A stretch of 58,459 nt of DNA, from assembly GCF_003852715.1 (NCBI RefSeq), contig NZ_RIAV01000019.1, positions 1 to 58,459 on the forward strand, read 5' to 3'. Both the position numbers and the translations under genes were made by a program. Source of the stretch: Ectobacillus antri (lineage in GTDB: Bacteria > Bacillota > Bacilli > Bacillales > Bacillaceae_G). Positions within the stretch are counted from its first letter, which is position 1. Every line of letters begins with the position of its first letter. The notes beneath the pieces were generated by a model, which worked only from the letters and a program-made list of their open reading frames with translations, did no database searches and was not told the origin of the DNA. This document shows positions 1 through 9,958 of this stretch, one piece after another.

Positions 1-1
1 A

Positions 2-118
2 GTCTAGTGATGATGGCAAAGAGGTCACACCCGTTCCCATACCGAACACGGAAGTTAAGCTCTTTTGCGCCGATGGTAGTTGGGACCTTGTCCCTGTGAG
101 AGTAGGACGTCGCTAGGC
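2..118 (+). rRNA. rrf: 5S ribosomal RNA
   Basis: The sequence contains the universally conserved 5S core, for example CCGTTCCCATACCGAACACG followed by GGAAGTTAAGC, and it ends in GAGAGTAGGACG. The ends were set by terminal helix I: GTCTAGTG at 2-9 pairs with CGCTAGGC at 111-118, allowing G-U pairs. It is the last gene of an rRNA operon whose 16S and 23S genes lie upstream of the window. A strong terminator follows within 10 bases. Confidence 0.97.
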
Positions 119-125
119 ACACAGT

Positions 126-158
126 AAGCCGGTCATTTTGACCGGCTTTTTTGTTTTT
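126..158 (+). terminator. rRNA operon intrinsic terminator
   Basis: AAGCCGGTCA (126-135) pairs perfectly with TGACCGGCTT (139-148) around a three-base loop and is followed by a run of T residues. It ends the transcript that carries the 5S gene. The stretch from 159 to about 340 holds no gene I can recognise. Confidence 0.95.
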
Positions 159-340
159 GTTGCGGTAAAGCTTAATGTTGGTGAGTTAAGTAGGGCACTG
201 CCAGCGCTACATACCTTCAGATACTCTCCCTAGCTGCTTGTCGAAAGCAAATGTTTACCGTGAAAATTAGCAAAGGCTGAACATAGATTCTTTGGATTAA
301 ACCTCGTTTGATTTGGTGATACTAATACTATACAAAATAG

Positions 341-368
341 TTGCAAAAAAAATGTAGATGTATATAAT
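341..368 (+). promoter_or_regulatory. SigA-type promoter of the ctsR-clpC operon
   Basis: TTGCAA (341-346) lies 16 bases before a perfect TATAAT (363-368). It sits immediately upstream of the CtsR operator and about 40 bases before the ctsR start codon. I did not find a convincing SigB promoter here, although the B. subtilis operon has one. Confidence 0.8.
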
Positions 369-371
369 TAA

Positions 372-393
372 AGTCAAAGATAGTCAAAGTCAA
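372..393 (+). promoter_or_regulatory. CtsR operator (tandem heptad repeat)
   Basis: AGTCAAA-GAT-AGTCAAA (372-388) matches the known CtsR box, a directly repeated (A/G)GTCAAA heptad with a three-base spacer. A partial third half-site, GTCAA, follows at 389-393. The site lies between the -10 element and the ctsR ribosome binding site. A bound repressor would therefore block transcription, giving autoregulation of the operon. Confidence 0.93.
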
Positions 394-409
394 TGAAGGT
401 GGAAGGTGA

Positions 410-871
410 ATGAGAAATATATCTGATATTATTGAGCAGTACTTGAAGCATGTTATTGACTTAAGTGAAAATCACGCCGTAGAAATTAAACGTAGTGAGG
501 TTGCAGACAAATTCGACTGTGTACCTTCTCAAATAAACTATGTTATCAACACTAGATTTACATTAGAAAAAGGTTTTATAGTTGAAAGTAAAAGAGGTGG
601 CGGCGGATATATTAGAATTATTAAGGTAAAGCTTCACGATGAGATTCATATGATTGATCAGATGATTCGTTTAGCACACAATAGCATTTCTCAATCTGGT
701 GCAGAAAGCATTGTCACTCGTCTTGCTGAAGAAGAAATTATTACTATCAGAGAGGCGAAGATTATGTTAAGTGTGCTAGATCGTTCCGTTCTGTTAGCTG
801 ATTTACCTTATCGTGATGAATTGCGGGCTCGCATGTTAAAAGCCATGCTCACAGCTTTAAAATACAAGTGA
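410..871 (+). CDS. ctsR: Transcriptional repressor of class III heat-shock genes CtsR
   Basis: This 153-residue protein is the usual length for CtsR. It is a dimeric winged-helix repressor of clp genes that binds heptad-repeat operators, one of which lies directly upstream (372-388). The N-terminal half is the helix-turn-helix. The glycine-rich wing at residues 61-70 (KRGGGGYIRI) carries Arg62, the residue involved in DNA contact and phosphorylated by McsB in Bacillus relatives. The ATG is preceded by GGAAGGTGA at good spacing. It is the first gene of ctsR-mcsA-mcsB-clpC, so repressor, its kinase and the protease chaperone are made together. The family assignment is secure. Confidence 0.97.
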   Translation: MRNISDIIEQYLKHVIDLSENHAVEIKRSEVADKFDCVPSQINYVINTRFTLEKGFIVESKRGGGGYIRIIKVKLHDEIHMIDQMIRLAHNSISQSGAESIVTRLAEEEIITIREAKIMLSVLDRSVLLADLPYRDELRARMLKAMLTALKYK

Positions 872-890
872 TAAAAGGGCGGGATGAAAT

Positions 891-1436
891 TTGATTTGCC
901 AAGAATGTCAAATGCGACCAGCCACATTGCATTTTACGCAGATAATGAATGGCGAAAAAACAGAGATACATGTTTGTGATGAATGTGCAAAGCAAGATAA
1001 GTATAGTGCATTTTTTTCAGGGAAAAATTCTAGCTTTTCATTTCATAACCTTTTAGCTGGACTTTTAAATCATGAGCATGCTATTGTCAATCACCATCAT
1101 AAAGTTGCCGACGATACACAGCAGCGCTGTCATCATTGTCATATGACATATGAGCAGTTTATACAGGTTGGGAAATTCGGTTGTTCTCATTGCTATGAAA
1201 CCTTCCGGGAACAACTGCAACCAATATTAAGGAAACTACATGGTGGAAATAATACGCATAAAGGGAAATTTCCAGAGCGCCTGGAAGGAAATATACGTTT
1301 AAAAAAAGAATTAGAACAGTTAAAACAACTCATGACCCAGCATATACAGAAAGAAGAGTTTGAAAAAGCTGCCGAACTTCGAGATCGTATACGTGAGATT
1401 AGCAAACAGTTGAGTGAGCATAGGGAGGAGGAGTAG
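891..1436 (+). CDS. mcsA: McsA, zinc-finger activator of the McsB arginine kinase
   Basis: The 181-residue protein starts at TTG 891 behind a GGGCGGG SD, the same start choice as its B. subtilis relative. Pairs of cysteines (CQEC near the start, CDEC around residue 29, CHHC and CSHC near 80-100) form the zinc-binding half. The C-terminal tail (EEFEKAAELRDRIRE) is a UVR domain. Known role: it stimulates McsB and helps deliver arginine-phosphorylated proteins and CtsR to ClpC. It lies 19 bases after ctsR and 3 bases before mcsB. Weak conservation in the middle region is normal for the family. Confidence 0.95.
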   Translation: MICQECQMRPATLHFTQIMNGEKTEIHVCDECAKQDKYSAFFSGKNSSFSFHNLLAGLLNHEHAIVNHHHKVADDTQQRCHHCHMTYEQFIQVGKFGCSHCYETFREQLQPILRKLHGGNNTHKGKFPERLEGNIRLKKELEQLKQLMTQHIQKEEFEKAAELRDRIREISKQLSEHREEE

Positions 1437-1439
1437 TCT

Positions 1440-2513
1440 ATGTCACTTGATCGAATTATGAATGAAGCCATTAGTCCTTGGATGAAAGAACATGGTCCAG
1501 AGGAGGATATTGTATTAAGCAGTCGGGTTCGACTTGCAAGAAACTTAAAACGATATACGTTTCCTGCTTTTTTAGCAGAGGATGGAGCTTTAAAGGTCTT
1601 GCATGAGTTACAAGGTATTTTGCAAGATGAACATGTAAAGATAGGTAAACTTCAAATGATTAGGGTGGATGAGCTACAACCCCTGCAACGAAGGGTACTG
1701 GTAGAAAAGCATTTAATTAGTCCTGATTTAGCTGCAGCTCCTTTTGCAGGTGCTTGTTTATTATCAGAAAACGAACAAATTAGCGTTATGATTAATGAAG
1801 AAGATCACATTCGCATACAATGTTTATTCCCGGGCTTACAATTAAAAGAGGCATTAGACTTAGCTAATTCAGTGGATGATTTACTTGAATCAAATGTAGA
1901 ATATGCATTTGATGAGCATCTGGGCTATTTAACAAGCTGTCCCACCAATGTAGGAACCGGTCTAAGAGCTTCTGTTATGATGCATTTGCCGGGATTAGTA
2001 CTAACGGGTCAAATGTCTCGTATTGTTACAGCCATTAATAAACTGGGGCTAGTCGTACGAGGTATATATGGTGAAGGTAGCGATGCCCTCGGAAATATTT
2101 TTCAGATATCTAACCAAACAACTCTTGGAAAATCAGAAAACGACATTATTGAAGATTTGCGCAGTGTTGTATTACAAATCATTGAGCAGGAAAGAGCATC
2201 TCGAGATGCTATTGCGAAAGCCTCAGGTATACGCCTTGAGGATAAGATATATCGCTCATATGGCGTTTTAGCTAACTGCCGTTTAATTGAGTCCGCAGAA
2301 GCGGCTAGTTGTTTATCCGATGTAAGACTAGGAATTGATTTAGGGTACATCAAACATTTATCTGGCAACATATTAACAGAATTAATGATTTTGACCCAAC
2401 CGGGCATATTACAGCAGTATGCGGGCTTTCCGTTAAGACCTGAGGAGCGCGATCAACGTCGTGCTTCATTGATTCGTGAAAGATTACAATTCGAAGAAAA
2501 CAAAAATATGTAG
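1440..2513 (+). CDS. mcsB: Protein-arginine kinase McsB
   Basis: This 357-residue protein belongs to the phosphagen-kinase-like fold family. The SSRVRLARN motif near residue 27 is part of the ATP-binding arginine set. It phosphorylates arginines on misfolded proteins, marking them for ClpC-ClpP, and inactivates CtsR. The C-terminal RDQRRA (about residues 337-342) matches the allosteric phosphoarginine-binding RDxxRA motif known in McsB. The ATG follows a GGGAGGAGGAG ribosome binding site that overlaps the end of mcsA, which suggests translational coupling. Confidence is high. Confidence 0.97.
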   Translation: MSLDRIMNEAISPWMKEHGPEEDIVLSSRVRLARNLKRYTFPAFLAEDGALKVLHELQGILQDEHVKIGKLQMIRVDELQPLQRRVLVEKHLISPDLAAAPFAGACLLSENEQISVMINEEDHIRIQCLFPGLQLKEALDLANSVDDLLESNVEYAFDEHLGYLTSCPTNVGTGLRASVMMHLPGLVLTGQMSRIVTAINKLGLVVRGIYGEGSDALGNIFQISNQTTLGKSENDIIEDLRSVVLQIIEQERASRDAIAKASGIRLEDKIYRSYGVLANCRLIESAEAASCLSDVRLGIDLGYIKHLSGNILTELMILTQPGILQQYAGFPLRPEERDQRRASLIRERLQFEENKNM

Positions 2514-2526
2514 GGAGCTGATTCAT

Positions 2527-4962
2527 ATGATGTTTGGAAGATTTACAGAGCGAGCTCAAAAAGTATTGGCTTTGTCTCAAGAAGAAGCAATCCGCATTGG
2601 CCATAACAATATAGGAACCGAGCATATTTTACTTGGGTTAGTGCGTGAAGGTGAAGGAATTGCAGCAAAGGCGCTTGTTGCATTAGGATTAAGCCCTGAA
2701 AAAATTCAAAAAGAGGTCGAAGCTTTAATTGGACGCGGAACCGATACAACACAAACAGTTCATTATACACCGCGTGCCAAGAAAGTGATAGAGCTATCCA
2801 TGGATGAAGCTCGTAAACTAGGTCACTCTTATGTAGGAACTGAACATATTTTGCTTGGGTTGATTCGAGAAGGAGAGGGTGTTGCTGCCCGTGTTTTAAA
2901 TAATCTTGGTGTTAGCCTAAATAAAGCAAGACAACAAGTATTGCAACTCTTAGGAAGCAATGAGACAAATTCAGGAGGCCAAGGTGGCGCTGCTGCTAAT
3001 GCAAATACGCCAACTTTAGATAGCTTAGCGCGTGATTTAACTGCTATTGCAAGAGAAGGACGCCTTGATCCTGTGATTGGGCGCAGTAAAGAAATTCAAC
3101 GCGTTATTGAAGTATTAAGCCGTCGTACGAAAAATAATCCTGTGTTAATTGGTGAGCCTGGTGTTGGTAAAACAGCTATCGCTGAAGGATTGGCACAACA
3201 AATTATTAACAATGAAGTGCCCGAAACCTTACGTGATAAGCGTGTTATGACACTTGATATGGGAACGGTTGTTGCTGGAACAAAATATCGTGGTGAATTT
3301 GAGGACCGCTTAAAGAAAGTTATGGATGAAATTAGACAGGCGGGCAACATTATTTTGTTTATCGATGAGTTACACACGCTGATCGGTGCAGGTGGCGCAG
3401 AAGGAGCAATCGATGCTTCTAACATTTTAAAGCCATCTCTTGCGCGTGGTGAATTACAATGTATTGGTGCAACGACACTTGATGAGTATAGAAAGTATAT
3501 TGAAAAGGACGCTGCACTAGAGAGACGCTTTCAGCCAATTCAAGTAGATGAACCAAGTGCAGAAGAGTCCGTTCAAATTTTAAAAGGACTACGTGATCGC
3601 TATGAAGCACATCATCGTGTATCTATTACAGATGAAGCTATTGAAGCTGCAGTAAAACTGTCAGACCGTTATATAACAGATCGTTTCTTGCCGGATAAGG
3701 CAATTGACTTAATTGACGAAGCAGCATCTAAAGTACGCTTACGTTCTTATACTGCTCCACCAAACCTGAAGCAATGTGAGCAAAAGCTAGAAGAAGTTCG
3801 CAAAGAAAAGGATGCAGCTGTCCAAAGTCAAGAATTTGAAAAAGCAGCGTCCTTGCGCGATACAGAGCAACGTTTGCGCGAACAATTAGAAGATACAAAG
3901 CGCCAGTGGAAAGAAAAACAAGGAAAAGAAAACTCAGAGGTTACGGTAGAGGATATAGCAAGTGTTGTATCTACATGGACACGTATCCCTGTATCTAAAT
4001 TGGCACAAACAGAAACAGATAAACTGTTAAACTTAGAACAAATCTTACATGATCGATTAATTGGTCAAGAAGAAGCTGTTGTTGCGGTAGCAAAAGCGGT
4101 TCGTCGTGCAAGAGCAGGTTTAAAAGATCCAAAGCGTCCAATTGGTTCTTTTATCTTCCTAGGGCCTACAGGTGTAGGTAAAACAGAACTAGCACGTGCT
4201 TTAGCTGAATCCATGTTTGGTGATGAAGATGCTTTAATTCGCATTGATATGTCTGAGTACATGGAAAAGCATTCTACATCGCGTCTAGTAGGTTCGCCTC
4301 CTGGTTATGTAGGTTATGAAGAAGGTGGACAATTAACAGAAAAAGTAAGAAGAAAACCATATTCTGTTATTTTGTTGGATGAGGTAGAAAAGGCGCATCC
4401 GGATGTGTTTAATATCCTTCTGCAAGTCCTCGAGGATGGCAGATTGACTGATTCTAAAGGACGCACAGTTGATTTTCGTAATACCATTGTAATCATGACG
4501 TCTAACGTTGGAGCAGATACATTGAAGCGCAGTAAGCACATGGGCTTCAATGTACAAGACGAAGGCCGTGATTACGCTGATATGAAAGGGAAAGTAATGG
4601 ATGAATTGAAAAAGGCATTCCGCCCTGAATTTTTGAACCGTATTGATGAAATTATTGTGTTCCATCCATTAGAGAAGAAGCATATTAAGGAAATTGTATC
4701 GCTTATGGCAAATCAGTTGAAAAAGCGTCTGGTCGAGCAAGAAATTGAACTTGAGATTACAGATGAGGCGTTAAGTGCACTTGCTGATAAAGGCTTTGAT
4801 GCGGAATATGGAGCACGTCCATTACGCCGCGCAATCCAGAAACATGTGGAAGATCGTCTGTCTGAAGAACTATTAAAAGGTGCTATTGAGAAAGGACAAA
4901 AGGTTATTTTCGATGCAGAAGGGGAAACATTTGTCATTCGTAGCGTTGAAAAGGTAAAATAA
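2527..4962 (+). CDS. clpC: ATP-dependent unfoldase ClpC (Hsp100/ClpP partner)
   Basis: This is an 811-residue AAA+ protein with the full ClpC layout. It has two N-terminal Clp repeats with [20 protein letters not shown] motifs, D1 with Walker A GEPGVGKT (about 209-216) and Walker B LFIDELHT, a coiled-coil M domain around 410-480, and D2 with Walker A GPTGVGKT (about 546-553) and Walker [10 protein letters not shown]. It unfolds arginine-phosphorylated or adaptor-bound substrates for ClpP. The start was set at ATG 2527 (MMFGRFTE) because AGGGAGCTG lies just upstream and the family begins there; the longer frame from 2476 only overlaps mcsB. The ClpP-docking loop reads MGF (residues about 676-678) where B. 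subtilis has VGF, a conservative change. Confidence 0.98.
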   Translation: MMFGRFTERAQKVLALSQEEAIRIGHNNIGTEHILLGLVREGEGIAAKALVALGLSPEKIQKEVEALIGRGTDTTQTVHYTPRAKKVIELSMDEARKLGHSYVGTEHILLGLIREGEGVAARVLNNLGVSLNKARQQVLQLLGSNETNSGGQGGAAANANTPTLDSLARDLTAIAREGRLDPVIGRSKEIQRVIEVLSRRTKNNPVLIGEPGVGKTAIAEGLAQQIINNEVPETLRDKRVMTLDMGTVVAGTKYRGEFEDRLKKVMDEIRQAGNIILFIDELHTLIGAGGAEGAIDASNILKPSLARGELQCIGATTLDEYRKYIEKDAALERRFQPIQVDEPSAEESVQILKGLRDRYEAHHRVSITDEAIEAAVKLSDRYITDRFLPDKAIDLIDEAASKVRLRSYTAPPNLKQCEQKLEEVRKEKDAAVQSQEFEKAASLRDTEQRLREQLEDTKRQWKEKQGKENSEVTVEDIASVVSTWTRIPVSKLAQTETDKLLNLEQILHDRLIGQEEAVVAVAKAVRRARAGLKDPKRPIGSFIFLGPTGVGKTELARALAESMFGDEDALIRIDMSEYMEKHSTSRLVGSPPGYVGYEEGGQLTEKVRRKPYSVILLDEVEKAHPDVFNILLQVLEDGRLTDSKGRTVDFRNTIVIMTSNVGADTLKRSKHMGFNVQDEGRDYADMKGKVMDELKKAFRPEFLNRIDEIIVFHPLEKKHIKEIVSLMANQLKKRLVEQEIELEITDEALSALADKGFDAEYGARPLRRAIQKHVEDRLSEELLKGAIEKGQKVIFDAEGETFVIRSVEKVK

Positions 4963-4972
4963 TAATAAACAG

Positions 4973-5003
4973 GAAAAGGGGGCTAGCACAGCCCCTTTTC
5001 TTA
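4973..5003 (+). terminator. Intrinsic terminator-like hairpin after clpC
   Basis: GAAAAGGGGGCT (4973-4984) pairs with AGCCCCTTTTC (4990-5000), with one unpaired G, and is followed by TTATAT. The T run is short, so termination is probably partial. In related species radA and disA are partly co-transcribed with clpC. Confidence 0.75.
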
Positions 5004-5062
5004 TATAGTAAACGTAGTTAGGTATCTAGCTAGAGTAAAAAGGATATAAAGAGGGACACAGT

Positions 5063-6442
5063 ATGGCTAAGAAAAAAACGAAATTTGTGTGTCAGGATTG
5101 TGGTTATGAGTCTCCCAAATGGATGGGAAAATGTCCAGGATGTGGGGCGTGGAATACGTTCGTAGAAGAGCTTGCGCCTTCTGTATCCAATCGAAGGTTA
5201 ACGTTCGCTACAGGTTTACAAACTGAGGCAGCTAAGCCTCGCCCTATTACAGATGTAGAAACAAAACAAGAGGTGCGTATTACAACCGACTATCAAGAGT
5301 TGAATCGCGTACTTGGGGGAGGAATTGTAGACGGATCGTTAGTATTAATTGGTGGAGATCCGGGGATTGGAAAGTCCACGCTTCTTTTACAAGTTTCTGC
5401 GCAGCTTGCGCAGCATAATTATCAAGTTCTATATATATCGGGAGAAGAATCTCCTAAGCAAATCAGATTACGTGCTGATCGTTTAGATGCTGCAAGCAAC
5501 AATTTATATGTATACTCTGAAACGGACTTGCAGCGAATTGTACAATATATTGAAGACATGAATCCGGCATTTGTCGTTATTGATTCCATTCAGACCATTT
5601 ATATGCCTGATGTAACATCCGCGCCTGGCAGTGTCTCGCAAGTACGTGAATGTACGGCGGAGTTAATGAAAATTGCAAAGACAAAAGGAATCCCGATTTT
5701 CATTGTGGGACATGTTACGAAGGAAGGAAATATTGCGGGTCCAAGGTTACTCGAGCACATGGTGGATACTGTGTTATATTTTGAGGGAGAAAGACACCAC
5801 ACCTATCGTATCTTACGAGCTGTGAAAAACCGTTTTGGTTCTACGAATGAAATGGGAATCTTTGAAATGAAGGAGCTTGGGCTTGAGGAAGTATTAAATC
5901 CTTCTGAAATATTTTTGGAAGAACGCCCTGTTGGAGTGGCTGGCTCAACAGTTGTAGCTTCTATGGAGGGAACGCGTCCTGTTTTGGTGGAAGTGCAAGC
6001 GTTGATTTCTCCTACAAGCTTTGGAAACCCTCGTCGTATGGCTACAGGGGTAGATCATAATCGCGTATCGCTCATTATGGCTGTATTAGAAAAGCGTGCC
6101 GGGCTTCTTTTACAAAACCAAGATGCATATTTAAAAGTAGCGGGTGGTATTAAACTTGATGAACCCGCTGTCGATTTGGCAGTTGCGGTAAGTATCGCTT
6201 CCAGCTTTAGAGATAAGCCTACTTCGCCTGTTGATGCGGTAATTGGGGAGGTAGGATTAACAGGAGAAATCAGAAGGGTTTCCCGTATTGAACAACGAGT
6301 ACAAGAAGCTGCAAAGCTTGGTTTTAAAAGAGTTATTATGCCAAGTAAAAATTTAGGTGGGTGGAATATTCCAGAAGGGATTGAAGTAGTAGGTGTATCA
6401 AATATTGGGGAAGCACTTCGTCATACATTAGGAGGAGCATAG
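5063..6442 (+). CDS. radA: DNA repair and branch-migration ATPase RadA (Sms)
   Basis: The 459-residue protein is of standard RadA length. It has an N-terminal C4 zinc finger (CQDC and CPGC, residues 10-27), a RecA-like core with Walker [10 protein letters not shown] near residue 97-105, the diagnostic KNRFG motif near residue 255, and a C-terminal Lon-protease-like domain ([15 protein letters not shown]). RadA promotes branch migration during recombination and repair. In B. subtilis it also affects DisA activity, and disA follows after two bases. The ATG has an AGAGGGA SD. The assignment is secure. Confidence 0.97.
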   Translation: MAKKKTKFVCQDCGYESPKWMGKCPGCGAWNTFVEELAPSVSNRRLTFATGLQTEAAKPRPITDVETKQEVRITTDYQELNRVLGGGIVDGSLVLIGGDPGIGKSTLLLQVSAQLAQHNYQVLYISGEESPKQIRLRADRLDAASNNLYVYSETDLQRIVQYIEDMNPAFVVIDSIQTIYMPDVTSAPGSVSQVRECTAELMKIAKTKGIPIFIVGHVTKEGNIAGPRLLEHMVDTVLYFEGERHHTYRILRAVKNRFGSTNEMGIFEMKELGLEEVLNPSEIFLEERPVGVAGSTVVASMEGTRPVLVEVQALISPTSFGNPRRMATGVDHNRVSLIMAVLEKRAGLLLQNQDAYLKVAGGIKLDEPAVDLAVAVSIASSFRDKPTSPVDAVIGEVGLTGEIRRVSRIEQRVQEAAKLGFKRVIMPSKNLGGWNIPEGIEVVGVSNIGEALRHTLGGA

Positions 6443-6444
6443 TA

Positions 6445-7521
6445 ATGGATGAACACAAACAGCGTTCAAGAACAATAATTGGTATACTTCAGCTTGTTGC
6501 TCCGGGTACATTATTGCGTGAAGGGATTGATAATGTACTGCGCGCGCAAACAGGAGGGTTAATTGTTCTTGGCTATAATGAGCAAATGAAGAATATTGTA
6601 GATGGTGGTTTTCATATAAACTGTGCATTTTCCCCTGCTAGTTTATATGAACTTGCTAAAATGGATGGCGCCTTAATTTTAAACGAAAGCGGCAGTAAAA
6701 TATTAATTGCAAATGCGCAGCTTATGCCGGAAGCTGCCATAGAATCTAAAGAAACAGGAATGCGTCATAGAACGGCAGAGCGAGTTGCAAAACAAACAGG
6801 AAATTTAGTTATTGCCATCTCTCAAAGACGGAATGTCATTACACTATATCGTGGCAACCTGCGCTATACATTGAAAGACATTGGAGTTATTTTAACGAAA
6901 GCAAATCAAGCAATTCAAACGCTGGAAAAATATAAGTCGGTATGGAATGAAGGGATCACAAATTTAGGGGTTCTAGAGTTTGAGGAGGTTGTAACCTTAG
7001 CGGAAGTTATGCATGTGTTGCATAGTGTTGAAATGGTGTTGCGTATTAAAAATGAGATTTTAAGTTACATACACGAACTTGGAACGGAAGGACGTCTTAT
7101 TCGACTGCAGCTTGATGAATTATTAGCTGATTTAGAAGAAGAGGCGGCCCTACTTATTAAAGATTATTCATATGAAAAAACGCAAGATCATTATCAAATC
7201 TTGAAAAAGCTTCAAGAATTAGCGAATGTAGAATTGCTTGAAGATAGTGACCTTGTTAAACTACTAGGATATCCAAGTCAATTAAAACTAGAAGAAAAGC
7301 AAGTTATCCCTCGTGGGTATCGTATTATGGGCAAGATTTCAAGATTACCTCCTTTGGTTATTGAAAACTTAATTAATCAGTTTAAAAATTTGCAAGGTAT
7401 CTGCAGAGCAACGATTGATGACCTTGATGAAGTAGAGGGAATTGGAGAGGTTCGCGCAAAGAAAATTCGCGACGGATTAAAACGTATTCAGGAGCAACTT
7501 TACATAAGTCGTCATAATTAA
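6445..7521 (+). CDS. disA: DNA integrity scanning protein, diadenylate cyclase DisA
   Basis: The 358-residue protein has an N-terminal DAC domain with catalytic DGA (residues 74-76) and RHR (107-109) motifs, which make c-di-AMP from two ATP. A helical linker follows, then a C-terminal helix-hairpin-helix DNA-binding domain ([17 protein letters not shown]). It scans DNA and slows cyclase activity at branched structures, linking damage to sporulation control. The start lies two bases after the radA stop and uses the GGAGGAG inside the radA 3-prime end, so the two are probably coupled. Both motifs are intact. Confidence 0.97.
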   Translation: MDEHKQRSRTIIGILQLVAPGTLLREGIDNVLRAQTGGLIVLGYNEQMKNIVDGGFHINCAFSPASLYELAKMDGALILNESGSKILIANAQLMPEAAIESKETGMRHRTAERVAKQTGNLVIAISQRRNVITLYRGNLRYTLKDIGVILTKANQAIQTLEKYKSVWNEGITNLGVLEFEEVVTLAEVMHVLHSVEMVLRIKNEILSYIHELGTEGRLIRLQLDELLADLEEEAALLIKDYSYEKTQDHYQILKKLQELANVELLEDSDLVKLLGYPSQLKLEEKQVIPRGYRIMGKISRLPPLVIENLINQFKNLQGICRATIDDLDEVEGIGEVRAKKIRDGLKRIQEQLYISRHN

Positions 7522-7564
7522 TGAGCGTATTCAAATCTGTCCGCACGCAAGGTATTGTGAGTTA

Positions 7565-7573
7565 TGGTATGAT
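7565..7573 (+). promoter_or_regulatory. Candidate extended -10 promoter before yacL
   Basis: TGGTATGAT (7565-7573) is an extended -10 element about 80 bases before yacL. No good -35 hexamer lies 16-18 bases upstream. It is flanked by a short inverted repeat, ATGGT (7564-7568) and ACCAT. The call is tentative. Confidence 0.4.
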
Positions 7574-7654
7574 ATAACCATGATTTAGAAAGAAACACTG
7601 TGCGTTTTGTTTTTAAGTGAGCAGTGCGGTCTATAATGAGTAGGAGGTGGTTGG

Positions 7655-8752
7655 ATGTTAAAACGAATTGTGCAACTCTTCTTTTTAATAGTAGGAGGGG
7701 CCTTGGGGATTTTTCTTATTCCTAAAATTACAGATATACTTGGTATGGAGTCTGTTGTGCTTTTGGAAACATCGTATATTCGTGCAATTGTCGGTGCACT
7801 TGTTCTATTTATCACAACGTTTTGGCTCGTCGATTATATTGTCCATTTAATTAAGTATGTAGAAGAAGCAATGGTTCGAGCACCGGTAACGGATGTTCTG
7901 TTTGGTAGTTTAGGGCTGATTTTTGGACTTATAGTAGCTTATTTAATACTTTTGCCTATTAAATCTATCACCATTGATATTATTAGTACAGTGCTTCAAA
8001 TTTTTGTGACTTTATTATTAGGCTATCTAGGCTTTCAAGTTGGATTTAAAAAACGAAACGAGCTTGTGGCGCTATTTTCACTGCCTCAGCGCGTGGGAAA
8101 AAAGAAAACGAATCATGATGAAGACGTTGAAGAGACTCCGGCGGCTAATTTTAAGCTTCTTGATACGAGCGTGATTATTGATGGAAGAATTGCGGATATT
8201 TGTAAAACTGGTTTTTTTGAGGGTACGATTTTAATTCCGCAGTTTGTACTTGGTGAGTTGCAGCATATAGCTGATTCCTCGGATACATTAAAACGTAACA
8301 GGGGACGTCGAGGCTTGGATATTTTAAATAAGATTCAAAAAGAGTTAGATATTAAGGTTGAGATTTATGAAGGTGATTTTGAAGATATTCAAGAGGTTGA
8401 CAGTAAATTGGTGAAGTTAGCTAAAATCATGAACGGAACTGTCGTCACCAATGATTTCAACTTAAATAAAGTGTGCGAACTCCAAGGAGTTAAGGTTCTT
8501 AATATTAATGATCTCTCAAACGCTATTAAACCAGTGGTGTTACCGGGTGAGGAACTGCGTGTGTATGTCGTAAAAGATGGGAAAGAACAAAATCAAGGCG
8601 TAGCTTATCTAGATGACGGTACAATGATTGTTGTAGAAGATGGTCGGGATTACATTGGTGTGCAGTTGGATGTATTGGTGACAAGTGTCCTGCAAACTTC
8701 AGCAGGTCGAATGATTTTTGCAAAAAGAAAGCAATTGGAAAAGGCACTATAG
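7655..8752 (+). CDS. yacL: YacL-like membrane PIN/TRAM domain protein (putative RNase)
   Basis: This 365-residue protein has four predicted hydrophobic segments in about the first 130 residues. A PIN nuclease domain follows, starting at KLLDTSVIIDGRIADI (about 166) with acidic residues typical of the metal site (DTS, the E of LGEL, TNDFN). The C-terminal section (about 295-360) fits a TRAM RNA-binding domain. The family is widespread in Firmicutes, but its substrate is not established. The ATG follows TAGGAGGTGG. Its place before ispD is standard for Bacillus. Ribonuclease activity is inferred from the fold only. Confidence 0.93.
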   Translation: MLKRIVQLFFLIVGGALGIFLIPKITDILGMESVVLLETSYIRAIVGALVLFITTFWLVDYIVHLIKYVEEAMVRAPVTDVLFGSLGLIFGLIVAYLILLPIKSITIDIISTVLQIFVTLLLGYLGFQVGFKKRNELVALFSLPQRVGKKKTNHDEDVEETPAANFKLLDTSVIIDGRIADICKTGFFEGTILIPQFVLGELQHIADSSDTLKRNRGRRGLDILNKIQKELDIKVEIYEGDFEDIQEVDSKLVKLAKIMNGTVVTNDFNLNKVCELQGVKVLNINDLSNAIKPVVLPGEELRVYVVKDGKEQNQGVAYLDDGTMIVVEDGRDYIGVQLDVLVTSVLQTSAGRMIFAKRKQLEKAL

Positions 8753-8761
8753 GAGAATGTT

Positions 8762-9439
8762 ATGAAATATACTCTGGTAATTCCTGCTGCGGGAAAAGGA
8801 AAACGCATGGGAGCGGGGATAAACAAACTTTTGATACCTATGCAATCTGCTCCTGTTATTATTCATACATTACGAGCATTTGAGAATGACTCGAATTGTG
8901 CAGAGATTATTTTGGTAATCAGTGAAGATGAGTATGAAACATTCTCTGATTTACTCGCAAAATATGATATAAAAAAAGACGTAGTCTTTGTAAATGGTGG
9001 TAGCGAAAGGCAGGACAGTGTTTATAATGGTATATGTCATGCACAACATGAATATGTTTTGGTGCATGATGGAGCGAGACCTTTTGTAACAGAGGGTGTT
9101 ACGCAGCGTGTTTTAGATGCGGCTGTAGAATATGGGGCTTCTATTTGTGCGGTTCCAGTAAAGGATACTATTAAACGAATTGTAGATGGTGTGGTTGAAG
9201 AGACTGTGGAACGTTCAGCTTTATGGGCCGTACAAACACCACAAGGATTTCACCTGCCGCTTCTAAAAAAAGCACATCAAATTGCCCGTGAAGCAGGTTA
9301 TAATGGGACAGATGATGCAAGCTTGGTGGAGTACATAAAGCACAAGGTTACTGTGGTAGAAGGAAGCTACTATAACATTAAGGTGACAACACCGGACGAT
9401 TTAGTCGTTGCAGAAGCGTTTTTGCGCACGAACAGATAG
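8762..9439 (+). CDS. ispD: 2-C-methyl-D-erythritol 4-phosphate cytidylyltransferase
   Basis: The 225-residue enzyme carries out the third step of the MEP isoprenoid pathway, joining CTP and MEP to give CDP-ME. The N-terminal nucleotide-binding loop is [10 protein letters not shown] (residues 8-17). Further family motifs are LVHDGARPF near 102-110 and [11 protein letters not shown] near 158. A GGAGAATG SD precedes the ATG. The next gene, ispF, encodes an enzyme two steps later, so the pair forms an isoprenoid cassette inside the larger operon. Confidence 0.96.
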   Translation: MKYTLVIPAAGKGKRMGAGINKLLIPMQSAPVIIHTLRAFENDSNCAEIILVISEDEYETFSDLLAKYDIKKDVVFVNGGSERQDSVYNGICHAQHEYVLVHDGARPFVTEGVTQRVLDAAVEYGASICAVPVKDTIKRIVDGVVEETVERSALWAVQTPQGFHLPLLKKAHQIAREAGYNGTDDASLVEYIKHKVTVVEGSYYNIKVTTPDDLVVAEAFLRTNR

Positions 9440-9450
9440 GAGGAAACATT

Positions 9451-9930
9451 ATGTTTCGAATTGGACAAGGATTTGATGTCCATGCCTTTGCTGAAGGAAG
9501 ACCGCTTATTCTAGGGGGTATCACCATTCCTTATGAAAAAGGGCTATTGGGACATTCAGATGCAGATGTATTGCTTCATACGATTGCAGATGCATGTTTA
9601 GGTGCTGTAGCGGAAGGAGATATTGGTAAACATTTTCCGGATACAGATCAGGCATTTAAAGATGCGGATTCTGCGGTATTGCTAGAAAGAGTGTGGGATA
9701 TTGTAACTGAAAAAGGCTATGAGCTTGTGAATATAGATTGTACCATTATTGCTCAAAAACCAAAAATGGCGCCTTACATTGGAGATATGAGAAAGCGCAT
9801 CAGTGAACTGCTGCAAACCTCTATTGAAAATGTCAATGTAAAGGCAACAACAACTGAGAAGTTGGGCTTTACAGGAAGAGAAGAAGGTATTGCTTCACAG
9901 GCTGTTGTGTTACTACAGAAAAAACGATAA
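9451..9930 (+). CDS. ispF: 2-C-methyl-D-erythritol 2,4-cyclodiphosphate synthase
   Basis: This 159-residue protein is the normal length for the trimeric IspF enzyme. The zinc ligands Asp9, His11 (FDVHAF) and His43 (DVLLHT) are all present. The HSDAD motif and the [14 protein letters not shown] tail are diagnostic. It cyclises CDP-ME-2-phosphate and releases CMP in the MEP pathway. It starts 11 bases after ispD with an AGGAGG SD, so the two should be co-translated. Confidence 0.97.
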   Translation: MFRIGQGFDVHAFAEGRPLILGGITIPYEKGLLGHSDADVLLHTIADACLGAVAEGDIGKHFPDTDQAFKDADSAVLLERVWDIVTEKGYELVNIDCTIIAQKPKMAPYIGDMRKRISELLQTSIENVNVKATTTEKLGFTGREEGIASQAVVLLQKKR

Positions 9931-9958
9931 ATTATTTTAAATTTGGAAGGTGTACGTT

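Noticed and set aside
2476-2526. Longer ClpC start inside mcsB
   Set aside because: The family begins MMFGRFTE and a ribosome binding site lies just upstream of 2527.
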